A stretch of DNA of 5,333 nucleotides. Source: an uncultured Bacteroides sp. Lineage in GTDB: Bacteria; Bacteroidota; Bacteroidia; Bacteroidales; Bacteroidaceae. The DNA is taken from positions 1 to 5,333 of the forward strand of contig CAUHML010000205.1 of the NCBI GenBank assembly GCA_959606905.1, read 5' to 3'. Of the stretch, positions 1 to 5,251 are shown piece after piece; the first letter of the stretch is position 1; the number at the start of each line of letters is the position of its first letter. The translations under genes were made by a program, and so were the position numbers. The notes below the pieces were generated by a model. The model did no database searches. It was given only the letters and a program-made list of their open reading frames with translations, and was not told the origin of the DNA.

Positions 1-199
1 GTTGCCGAGTGGGTGAAATGCAGTTTTTAGCGGATAAAAGCAAACATTCCGTTTCTATCCCGTTACCCATTTTAGGCGGAGCAAAACACAGCAGTTGAGT
101 GTCTTTAAGTGGCTGACTATAACGCTGTTTGTCTTCGGTTTACATTGTTCAAATAACTCACAATGGAAGTAATTTTATCAACTTAAAAATGTGAGTGTT

Positions 200-484
200 A
201 TGAGCAACGAATTAAAAGTGTCTTTTTACCTGAAACGGGAAAGTAGATTAGAAAAAAGTAGTGTCGGAGAAAACACTGCTTACCCGATAATTGGGAAAAT
301 CATTATCGGCAACAGTATCGCCCAGTTCAGTACCAAACTGAAAATAGAAGAACGCTTATGGCACGTCAAGTCAGGACGGGCAAGCGGAAAAAGCCATACG
401 GCTGTCAAACTCAACCGTGAGATTAATAAAATTAATCTCACTATACACGCACCAAAGTTCGGCAGAACGAAGCAACAAAAATAG
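200..484 (+). pseudogene. Truncated tyrosine integrase, arm-binding N-terminus only
   Basis: The product is 94 residues from the ATG at 200. The frame opens at a GTG at 191, but the ATG followed by SNELKVSFYLKR is the typical start of Bacteroidales integrases. Residues 1 to about 84 resemble the arm-type DNA-binding domain of Bacteroides phage- and transposon-type tyrosine recombinases: strands around KVSFYLKR, GKIIIGNSIAQFST, a KLKIEERLW turn and the helix KLNREINKINLTIH. Family members run to about 400 residues; the SAM-like core-binding domain and the catalytic R...HxxR...Y domain are missing. The last 11 residues (APKFGRTKQQK) look unrelated to the family, and the stop lies inside the terminator of the opposite-strand operon. 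I infer a recombination junction near 450. It cannot be a working recombinase; at most it could bind arm sites. Confidence 0.75.
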
Positions 485-507
485 GGGAATCCCTATGGAC
501 TCCCCTA
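475..507 (-). terminator. Rho-independent terminator of the receptor/RteC-like operon
   Basis: The arms at 482-488 (TAGGGGA) and 501-507 (TCCCCTA) pair perfectly. After one mismatch, TCC (490-492) pairs with GGA (497-499) around a CTAT loop. Read on the minus strand, the hairpin is followed directly by ATTTTTGTT (complement of 473-481), a good U-tract. It lies about 25 bases beyond the stop codon of the minus-strand gene ending at 533. It overlaps the end of the plus-strand integrase fragment, which helps date the junction. It may work weakly in the plus direction too, where AAAATAG follows. Confidence 0.75.
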
Positions 508-532
508 AAATAGATTTGTAAATTCATGTAAA

Positions 533-979
533 TTAACGATTTACAAAATCATCTTTTTTCATCTTCTTCTTGCGGCTTTCACGAACGATAAGATTTTTCA
601 GGTAATCTAACGCTTTGGTTAAGTTGTAGGGCTTGCGTTTGAATACTCGTTCTTTTGACTTGTGGGCATCCCCGAACGTGAAATTGAATGCCTGCTCCAG
701 AGCATGGGCGATATGAATATATGGAGCAGGATTTCCTTCTTCATTAAAGAACTGTCCTGAAAGTTCAAATGAAACAGCAAATTCTCCCACGCTATCAATC
801 CCCAAGCCTTGCGACTTGGGGACGAAATATACTTTTGAGTTGTAGGGAATAACGTTTTTATTAATAAGCTGATTCGTTTGTCTAAATGTGAATTTCAGTA
901 AGTCAATTTCAGACTCAAGAAATAAAATCGCCTTTCGCTGATAAGTTTTTTTGAGCCTATTTTTTTTTCCAACTCGCAA
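533..979 (-). CDS. C-terminal part of a frame-split RteC-like protein
   Basis: This frame has no ATG near its beginning; its first possible start is a TTG at 979, which lies inside the preceding gene. It is best read as the continuation of the frame starting at 1176, joined at the A9 run at 960-968. The joined protein would be about 214 residues. The segment with LSGQFFNEEG, then IAHALEQAFNFTFGD and RKPYNLTKALDYLKNLIVRE, follows the spacing I recall for the C-terminus of RteC proteins: a helix ending in SG, then IAxxLExxFN, GD, RK, TKxLDxLKxxLVR. RteC of CTnDOT activates the element's excision genes in tetracycline response. The tail is very basic (SRKKKMKKDD). The RteC resemblance is from memory of the family pattern, without a search. 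A regulatory role here is inference. Confidence 0.55.
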   Translation of the reverse strand: MRVGKKNRLKKTYQRKAILFLESEIDLLKFTFRQTNQLINKNVIPYNSKVYFVPKSQGLGIDSVGEFAVSFELSGQFFNEEGNPAPYIHIAHALEQAFNFTFGDAHKSKERVFKRKPYNLTKALDYLKNLIVRESRKKKMKKDDFVNR

Positions 980-1176
980 AGAGGTGATGTTCCCAGAAAA
1001 TCAAGCTCAATACGAGTAATACTTAACATCCGAAATATTTCAGAATAGCTTTGTTTAGATTGACTAATAGTCTTTACCAACTCCATAAAGTGCGTATAAG
1101 CATCTTGCATTTCTTCATTTGTCACTTGTGAAGCATCAGACAATAGCCTGAATAACTTCAAATCTATTTTATTCAT
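895..1176 (-). CDS. N-terminal part of the same frame-split RteC-like protein
   Basis: The start is an ATG at 1176, 8 bases after the receptor's stop codon, so it is probably co-transcribed and translationally coupled. Residues 1-72 are predicted to be mostly helical (LKLFRLLSDASQ, MQDAYTHFMELVKTI, SYSEIFRMLSITRIELDFL). After ELEKK the frame runs through nine A and on for about 20 residues of basic, unconvincing sequence to a stop at 895. One extra A at this run (a -1 shift) moves reading into the frame ending at 533, giving ELEKK-NRLKK. The full product then has a plausible RteC-like layout of about 214 residues. The split may be a disabling mutation, a sequencing error at a homopolymer, or productive slippage. 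In unshifted form the product is a 93-residue fragment of unknown use. Confidence 0.55.
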   Translation of the reverse strand: MNKIDLKLFRLLSDASQVTNEEMQDAYTHFMELVKTISQSKQSYSEIFRMLSITRIELDFLGTSPLCELEKKIGSKKLISERRFYFLSLKLTY

Positions 1177-1184
1177 AATAGACT

Positions 1185-3503
1185 TTATTTGTAACTGCCT
1201 TTTATTCCATAATCCGCATCTTGATTATTAAGAGATTTGTTTCCAGAACTATGAGTTTTTCCAAAACTAAAATTCCACGTAAGAGTAGCAACGATGGTTT
1301 GTGAAGCACTACTGAAACTTTCCCGTCTGAAAGGTGCTTGATTATTTTTATTCTCTATCACAGTACGTGAAACATTCTTGAATGGATTGAACGCTCCTAT
1401 ACCAAAAGAGAAGTTATCGGTATTGTATTGAATGGCTAAATAATGATAATTACCACTCTTAATAACGGTTTCACCATACAGCTTCTCATCAAATGGCTGT
1501 ATCTGAACGATAAACATCCATTTCTTATACATTGCCAAGACATTCGCACTATAATAGAAATTAGAGTATTCATGAGAATAATTGTTCCCTTGACTGTTGA
1601 AATGATTGTACCCACCTGTAAGCGAAAATTGCAGTATGTTTTTTATCATTCCCACCTTTAGGTTCATTTCTGCATTATACTTGTTCCAACTCTTCATATT
1701 TTCGGGTATTATCAGGAAAATATTACCTTGTTCTTTGACTGATTCCATGATGGGATTATGCTTGTAATGATGTCGTAGGTTAGCATTGAATGTAAACAAG
1801 CCTTTTTTGTGTTCGTAAAAAAGGTTATTGTTCAGATTGCTGTAAGGCTTTAATAACAAGTTTCCTCTTTCGGCAAGATAAGGGTCGAGCCTTATTTCCG
1901 TGTCAGTCAACTCAACTAAAGTCGGGTTGGTTTGGCTCATCTCCACATCGTAACGAATAAAAGAATTTTCATTTAATCTATATCCCAACATGGCTTTAGG
2001 CAAGAAGTTATAATAACTCTTATTAATTGAGATATTAGAAAAATGTACCCGATTAGCCTTTAACCCAAGAGAACAGCTGAATTTATCTTTACTGTGATTC
2101 CATTCTGAAAAAACGGAAGTTTCCATTTGATTCAAATCGGACTTAAAAACTCCATTTTGCTGAACTTCTTGTTTCGTAAACGATTGAATATGCTTTGCTC
2201 CAAATTTCAAACTGCCATAAGTAAAGCCCTTCTCGTAAATACCTTCTGCTATCAATGAATATTTATCAGATGACAAACCGAACTGCTCTTTGAAAAGAGT
2301 ATTGGCATTGTCGTATTCTATATAATTACGACCTGTTTCTACTTTGGCATAACTCCCAACAATGTTGGCATAGACTTTTTGCTGATTCTTCAAACCACGC
2401 TCATAGTATAGGTCTATTGAAGGGGTATTTATTTTCTGACTAACGCCATCAAATATCTGCCCTATCTTTATGCCATTTTCTATCAAATTACTTTTGAAAT
2501 CATTATGCGGATGATTTGTCAAAGCATACTTCAACTTTGCATTGAAGAATACCGAATCACTTTGTTGATAGTTATATCCGAAAGTAACATCATGCATCTG
2601 ATATGAATAATCTCCACCATCTCCGATTTCATCTCTCTGTATCGGAGTTGAGTTTTCAAACTGATAGCTTCCGGTACGTGTCCGATTATTGCTATTGAAT
2701 TTCTGAAAAGCGGTTGTGTAATTTAATGTATATTCCGACTTCCCTTTGTTAAACTTGGCGAAAAGCACATCGCCGCCCGCAAGAATATTCAAAGAGTTCA
2801 TCAAGTCCACTCCGATAACACCACCCTTATCGTCCCTTATAACAATAAAATTAACGATTTTAGATGCTGCTCCATATCTTATTCCTGCGTAATCCAAATA
2901 TTCAACCCGCCTAATTTGACATGGTTGCAAAGTCTGAATCTCTTCTGAAGTAACATTTACTCCATTGATTTGCAACATGACTTTCCCGCCATCGAAGGAT
3001 GAAATCGTATTCGTCATTGGGTTAATGTTCAATCCTGGAAGCATCATAGTATTCAATAGTTGCATTCCGTTTGCCGAATGGTTAAGTTGTAGTTTTGTCG
3101 GAAAAACTATTCGCTGATTTATTTTATTGATTGTGGATGAAGCTGAAATAACAATCTCACCAAGCGACAATACACTTTCATTTAATAACACGTCTATTTC
3201 TGCCGATTCTGAAAGGTTTTGTAACAAGATTTTTTTAGCTTCAAAGCCCATACAAGATACCGACAATACGTAATCATCGGAAGTGAGGTTTGTAAATACA
3301 AATCTTCCAATTGAATCAGCTGTCGTTCCGTTTAGGAATACGGAATCCTGCTTGAATAGAACAACACTGGCGTATTCAACAGATTCTTTTGTGTTTTGAT
3401 TAAGTACTCTTCCTGAAATGCTATTCGATTGTCCCGAAGCATTCAAACTTAGAAATAGGAAAAATACAGTAAGATATAATAAATGCTTTTTATTTAAGTC
3501 CAT
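1185..3503 (-). CDS. Outer-membrane beta-barrel receptor (TonB-dependent type)
   Basis: The product is 772 residues from the ATG at 3503. An in-frame GTG at 3533 would place a polar 10-residue stretch before the signal peptide, so I prefer the ATG. Residues 1-24 are a Sec signal peptide (KKHLLYLTVFFLFLSLNASGQ). Residues ~27-108 form a carboxypeptidase-regulatory-like beta-sandwich (ISGRV, YASVVLF, GRFVFTNL, YVLSVSCMGF). Residues ~112-225 are a plug (GEIVISAS, VMLQINGVNVTSEEI, IRRVEYLDYAGIRYGAAS). The remainder is a barrel of alternating strands ending near IVATLTWNFSFGK, with a tail containing LNNQDADYGI. The length fits the smaller outer-membrane beta-barrel family rather than SusC (about 1000), and no SusD partner is present. 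Substrate is unknown. It is first in an operon with the RteC-like gene and is preceded by a structured leader with a small ORF. I see no clear TonB box. Confidence 0.85.
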   Translation of the reverse strand: MDLNKKHLLYLTVFFLFLSLNASGQSNSISGRVLNQNTKESVEYASVVLFKQDSVFLNGTTADSIGRFVFTNLTSDDYVLSVSCMGFEAKKILLQNLSESAEIDVLLNESVLSLGEIVISASSTINKINQRIVFPTKLQLNHSANGMQLLNTMMLPGLNINPMTNTISSFDGGKVMLQINGVNVTSEEIQTLQPCQIRRVEYLDYAGIRYGAASKIVNFIVIRDDKGGVIGVDLMNSLNILAGGDVLFAKFNKGKSEYTLNYTTAFQKFNSNNRTRTGSYQFENSTPIQRDEIGDGGDYSYQMHDVTFGYNYQQSDSVFFNAKLKYALTNHPHNDFKSNLIENGIKIGQIFDGVSQKINTPSIDLYYERGLKNQQKVYANIVGSYAKVETGRNYIEYDNANTLFKEQFGLSSDKYSLIAEGIYEKGFTYGSLKFGAKHIQSFTKQEVQQNGVFKSDLNQMETSVFSEWNHSKDKFSCSLGLKANRVHFSNISINKSYYNFLPKAMLGYRLNENSFIRYDVEMSQTNPTLVELTDTEIRLDPYLAERGNLLLKPYSNLNNNLFYEHKKGLFTFNANLRHHYKHNPIMESVKEQGNIFLIIPENMKSWNKYNAEMNLKVGMIKNILQFSLTGGYNHFNSQGNNYSHEYSNFYYSANVLAMYKKWMFIVQIQPFDEKLYGETVIKSGNYHYLAIQYNTDNFSFGIGAFNPFKNVSRTVIENKNNQAPFRRESFSSASQTIVATLTWNFSFGKTHSSGNKSLNNQDADYGIKGSYK

Positions 3504-3641
3504 ACTTGTTTTCTTATAAATGAATATAGACACAGATATAGCATCTGCATCAAAATCCTGATTAATAAATAATAATAGAAAATCCGCCCTCAGAAGATTT
3601 GAGGGCTATAAGAATACTGAGAAAACCTTTCTCAGTATAGA
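3504..3641 (-). promoter_or_regulatory. Structured leader with stacked hairpins, possible attenuator
   Basis: Three nested elements are visible in the receptor's 5' leader. Hairpin D pairs 3615-3624 with 3628-3637 perfectly (10 bp, 3-nt loop, 11 bp with A3614-T3638). Hairpin E pairs 3586-3592 with 3600-3606 perfectly (7 bp, GC-rich, 7-nt loop) and is followed on the minus strand by GGATTTTCT and an AT-rich stretch. An outer stem joins AATCCG (3581-3586) to CGGATT (3649-3654), the latter lying in the last codons of the small ORF; base 3586 can join either E or the outer stem. A competing stem pairs 3646-3650 with 3664-3668. D begins 3 nt after the small ORF's stop, so a ribosome there would cover it. 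I see no cobalamin or TPP riboswitch boxes. Attenuation is inferred; the pairings are seen. Confidence 0.55.
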
Positions 3642-3692
3642 CTATGCACGGATTCTAAAGGTACGTGCTAATGCACAGCGTATGCTTGACAT
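3642..3692 (-). CDS. Putative 16-residue leader peptide
   Basis: An ATG at 3692 opens a 16-codon ORF, MSSIRCALARTFRIRA, ending in TAG at 3642-3644. It starts about 20 nt after the inferred transcription start from the -7 box at 3717-3724 and ends 3 nt before a strong hairpin, within the leader of the receptor gene. Four of 16 residues are arginine (positions 5, 10, 13, 15). Its last codons form one arm of an outer stem, so translation would change the RNA fold. No strong Shine-Dalgarno precedes it, which is normal in Bacteroidetes. The position, length and hairpin geometry are what one expects of a leader peptide. Coding is not proven, since so short an ORF can arise by chance. Confidence 0.5.
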   Translation of the reverse strand: MSSIRCALARTFRIRA

Positions 3693-3826
3693 GATTTGTT
3701 TATACTAAATTTTATGCAAAGATAGGCTTTTTTCTGAAAAGTAATATCTTTGTATTGAGTTTTTTTGAAACAATGGAAAAAGAAAGCAGACCGAAGTCTT
3801 TCGTTCGTCTCTAAATCGTTACCCAT
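3668..3826 (-). CDS. Candidate 52-residue ORF, possibly a truncated gene start
   Basis: The ATG at 3826 lies 3 bases after the stop of the small lipoprotein gene. It has an ideal Shine-Dalgarno (AAAGGAG, complement of 3835-3841) with 8 bases between AGGAG and ATG. The product begins MGNDLETNERLRSAFF and continues as unconvincing sequence rich in Lys, Phe and Cys, passing through a hairpin with a U-tract and through the promoter of the receptor operon before stopping at 3668. I infer that the first dozen or so codons are the start of a former downstream gene whose body was lost, and that the rest is read-through. I do not recognise the product. It may equally be untranslated. Confidence 0.25.
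   Translation of the reverse strand: MGNDLETNERLRSAFFFHCFKKTQYKDITFQKKAYLCIKFSINKSCQAYAVH
3717..3724 (-). promoter_or_regulatory. Bacteroidetes-type -7 box for the receptor operon
   Basis: On the minus strand this reads TATCTTTG, an exact match to the TAnnTTTG -7 element recognised by the Bacteroidetes primary sigma factor. It would start transcription near 3712, about 20 nt before the small leader ORF and about 210 nt before the receptor start. No convincing TTTG -33 box is seen at the usual spacing. The same octamer occurs on the plus strand at 3745-3752, forming an inverted repeat. Confidence 0.5.
3777..3799 (-). terminator. Possible terminator after the lipoprotein operon
   Basis: On the minus strand AGAC (3796-3799) and GTCT (3788-3791) pair around a TTCG tetraloop, with possible extension across a small bulge. 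GCTTTCTTTTT then follows as a U-rich tract. It lies about 30 nt after the stop codon of the small lipoprotein and before the receptor promoter, so it would separate the two operons. The stem is short (4 bp plus weak extension), so strength is uncertain. Confidence 0.4.
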
Positions 3827-3829
3827 TGT

Positions 3830-4177
3830 TTATTCTCCTTTCTTAAAGCCCTGATATTCAGCGGGCAAAAATCCAATTTTGTACTTCACGTTTACGCCAT
3901 ACTTGACTAACAAAAGTTTTTCCTGTTGTGACGGTGTCAACTCGTAGATTCTGGCATCACTTACAAGTTTTAAGTGTGAGTTCTCCACAGCATCAAAAAG
4001 CTGAATCTCGTACTCCATCAACTCTGCCGGAATATGATAGGTGTCGTTATTGATTATAGATGCATACTCATATCGTGACAGGTTGACATTCGTTGAAACT
4101 GTAGACTTCGATGTAGTGCAAGCCGTAAACAATATTAAGGCAGCAAGTATTGAAAGAAATTTGAATCGATGGTTCAT
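3830..4177 (-). CDS. Small lipoprotein of unknown function, C-terminus possibly altered
   Basis: The product is 115 residues. The signal sequence MNHRFKFLSILAALILFTAC has a lipobox (FTAC) with Cys20 as the lipidation site. No acidic residues follow Cys20 (TTSKSTV), so it may stay on the periplasmic side. The mature part contains YEYASIINNDTYHIPAELMEYEIQL and then DAVENSHLKLVSDARIYELTPSQQEKLLLVKYGVNVK. I associate this pattern with Bacteroidales proteins that continue for some 50 further residues, so the short basic ending YKIGFLPAEYQGFKKGE may mark a frameshift or junction. That length comparison is from memory. It sits 14 bases after the DUF5036-like lipoprotein gene, apparently in one operon, and 3 bases before a Shine-Dalgarno-led ORF. 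No function is assigned. Confidence 0.7.
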   Translation of the reverse strand: MNHRFKFLSILAALILFTACTTSKSTVSTNVNLSRYEYASIINNDTYHIPAELMEYEIQLFDAVENSHLKLVSDARIYELTPSQQEKLLLVKYGVNVKYKIGFLPAEYQGFKKGE

Positions 4178-4191
4178 GATTCTGCATCGGA

Positions 4192-4920
4192 TTATTCGAA
4201 GTCCAACAATACACGTGTATACACGCTCTCATAGCGGATCAAAAGTCTGACATCCGGCTGATGGCTGGTTAAATACGGATAAGTTATCACTATCTGATTT
4301 TCTTTTATCTCGAATTCGAGTTCATCAGTTAGGTTATTATATCCATCTGTGAAATAGGCATCTACATTCTTGTCAATATGGCAGCCTTTGGAGAACGTGA
4401 ATGTCGCTCTTTCCTTGCCGTACCCGTCATTTTGATGGGTCCCGGAGAAATGGCTGTCCCATTCGGGAAGCTGTTTGACTTCGGGGAAACACTCAGTATA
4501 GCTGATTTTTGCTCCGGCTATATCTTTGTCCTTATCGTAAATCCATGAATCAACATAAACGTTGTAGTAGTTGGTGTTGATAGGAAGTGCCCGGTCTCCG
4601 GCAACTGTCTGAACCTTGTTGGCAAGAACAATCTGGTAGAAATTGCCGGGCGTAACCGCAATCTCCTGGGCAAGCTGCGATAGATTTGGGTTCTGATTGA
4701 AACCTCCTTTTCTACCGAGGTCTGCAATTCCACAATCATACGATGTGAAGTTATTGGAAGCATTGATGAAAACATCAGAGCCGCCAATGGTTGTTTCACT
4801 ATCTCCAATCATCATATTCAATGCGATAGCATTAGTCGGCATTTTCGGTTCATCGTCATCACTGCATGAAACAACAGCGATAGCAAGGAATGAAAATAGT
4901 GTGATTAAAAGTTTATTCAT
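4192..4920 (-). CDS. Surface lipoprotein, DUF5036-like
   Basis: The product is 242 residues. The signal sequence MNKLLITLFSFLAIAVVSC has the lipobox VVSC with Cys19. It is followed by SDDDEP, an acidic run matching the Bacteroidetes lipoprotein export signal, so I infer an outer-surface location. The mature domain (about 28-242) has landmarks NAIALNMMIGD, SYDCGIADLGRKGGFNQ, PGNFYQIVLANKV, NYYNVYVDSWIYD, ATFTFSKG and DVRLLIRYESVYTRVLLDFE, and is probably beta-rich. I recall this as the DUF5036 family of Bacteroides lipoproteins, whose function is unknown; the assignment is from memory. The ATG at 4920 is preceded by AAAAA with no Shine-Dalgarno. It is first in an operon with the small lipoprotein, behind a leader of about 250 nt. 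Confidence 0.75.
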   Translation of the reverse strand: MNKLLITLFSFLAIAVVSCSDDDEPKMPTNAIALNMMIGDSETTIGGSDVFINASNNFTSYDCGIADLGRKGGFNQNPNLSQLAQEIAVTPGNFYQIVLANKVQTVAGDRALPINTNYYNVYVDSWIYDKDKDIAGAKISYTECFPEVKQLPEWDSHFSGTHQNDGYGKERATFTFSKGCHIDKNVDAYFTDGYNNLTDELEFEIKENQIVITYPYLTSHQPDVRLLIRYESVYTRVLLDFE

Positions 4921-5024
4921 TTTTTACTTACTATATTCTCGATTGACTCTATCAAGAGGTTGATTCTATAAGAAAACGTGAGCCAACTATGCCACGTCTT
5001 AACTTGAAGGTCGTAGGAAACCAT
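4917..5024 (-). CDS. Candidate 35-residue upstream ORF overlapping the lipoprotein start
   Basis: An ATG at 5024 opens a 35-codon frame (begins MVSYDLQVKTWHSW, ends ENIVSKK) whose TGA stop overlaps the ATG of the DUF5036-like gene as ATGA. Such overlaps often allow termination-reinitiation coupling. The start codon lies inside one arm of the long inverted repeat, so structure could control its use. I do not recognise the peptide, there is no Shine-Dalgarno, and the frame may be coincidental. Confidence 0.2.
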   Translation of the reverse strand: MVSYDLQVKTWHSWLTFSYRINLLIESIENIVSKK

Positions 5025-5118
5025 TAGGACAGATGTAACAATAGTGACCCACGCATATGCGAGGGAGTCACTATGCTAATCCTTGTCCCATTTGAAAGTG
5101 TCCTACGTTTTCAAGTTA
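5000..5118. repeat. Long imperfect inverted repeat, about 119 bp
   Basis: Several pairs of segments lie in mirrored order: 5000-5008 with 5110-5118 (TAACTTGAA / TTCAAGTTA), 5012-5018 with 5101-5107 (CGTAGGA / TCCTACG), 5027-5031 with 5084-5088 (GGACA / TGTCC), and 5041-5048 with 5067-5074 (ATAGTGAC / GTCACTAT). A 10-bp palindrome CGCATATGCG sits at the centre (5052-5061). Together they form a branched or bulged hairpin in the leader of the DUF5036-like gene. It could be a structured 5' UTR or a small non-autonomous mobile element (MITE-like). I see no clear target-site duplication at its edges. Confidence 0.6.
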
Positions 5119-5181
5119 CAAGATTGAGCATAACGCTTCTTAATTTCGTATGTCTTGGATAGAGTTACCCCAATCCAAATA

Positions 5182-5189
5182 CAAAGGTA
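5182..5189 (-). promoter_or_regulatory. Bacteroidetes-type -7 box for the lipoprotein operon
   Basis: On the minus strand this reads TACCTTTG, an exact TAnnTTTG match. Transcription would start near 5177, leaving a 5' UTR of about 255 nt that includes the long inverted repeat. No good -33 TTTG is present about 20 bases upstream, so the call rests on the -7 match alone. Confidence 0.4.
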
Positions 5190-5223
5190 ATACAAATACC
5201 TTAAAGAACCTTCGTTTACAGGT

Positions 5224-5251
5224 AAAAATCAGCGTTTCAAAGCTCATTTTT
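5224..5251 (-). terminator. Terminator hairpin at the end of the partial right-edge gene
   Basis: AAAAAT (5224-5229) pairs with ATTTTT (5246-5251) and AGC (5231-5233) with GCT (5242-5244), with one C-C mismatch between them and an 8-nt loop. On the minus strand the hairpin ends in ATTTTTA, giving its own U-tract, and it spans the stop codon of the gene entering from the right edge. It could act in both directions, since ATTTTTCCTCTTTTT follows on the plus strand. Confidence 0.45.

Larger units (their letters stand above)
4921..5236. other. Gene-poor leader region upstream of the DUF5036-like gene
   Basis: This stretch of 316 bases holds no gene of normal size. It contains a minus-strand -7 box at 5182-5189, the inverted repeat at 5000-5118, and several short minus-strand ATG frames of 6 to 35 codons, of which only the one ending at 4917 overlaps a gene start. 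The 5119-5181 part shows nothing I can name. Confidence 0.6.

Noticed and set aside
61..71. 11-bp direct repeat CGTTACCCATT, also at 3817-3827
   Set aside because: A few 11-bp matches are expected by chance in a window this size, and neither copy lies at a convincing element edge.
3..98. Plus-strand frame entering from the left edge (31 residues, ending GGAKHSS), and a second frame ending AEWVKCSF at 30
   Set aside because: Two frames look equally protein-like at this length and neither is recognisable, so I cannot say which, if either, is the end of a real gene.
515..547. Inverted repeat TTTGTAAA / TTTACAAA around the stop of the RteC-like gene
   Set aside because: It is AT-rich with a 17-nt loop; the GC-rich hairpin at 482-507 is the better terminator.
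3504..3720. Cobalamin or TPP riboswitch, or hammerhead ribozyme, in the receptor leader
   Set aside because: None of the conserved boxes of these classes is present on either strand, despite CTGAGA-like bases in one hairpin.
3773..3814. 13-codon plus-strand ORF MEKESRPKSFVRL after a -7-like box
   Set aside because: It lies opposite the probable minus-strand terminator and nothing follows it; chance is the simpler explanation.
3768..3831. 9-bp inverted repeat AAACAATGG / CCATTGTTT bounding 64 bp
   Set aside because: It has a loop of 46 bases and no U-tract on the minus side; the inner UUCG hairpin explains the region better.
4518..4808. 96-codon frame inside the DUF5036-like gene, and plus-strand frames at 1443-1661, 4041-4250 and 4697-4963
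   Set aside because: They overlap well-supported coding sequence, have no recognisable domains and read like shadows of the real genes.
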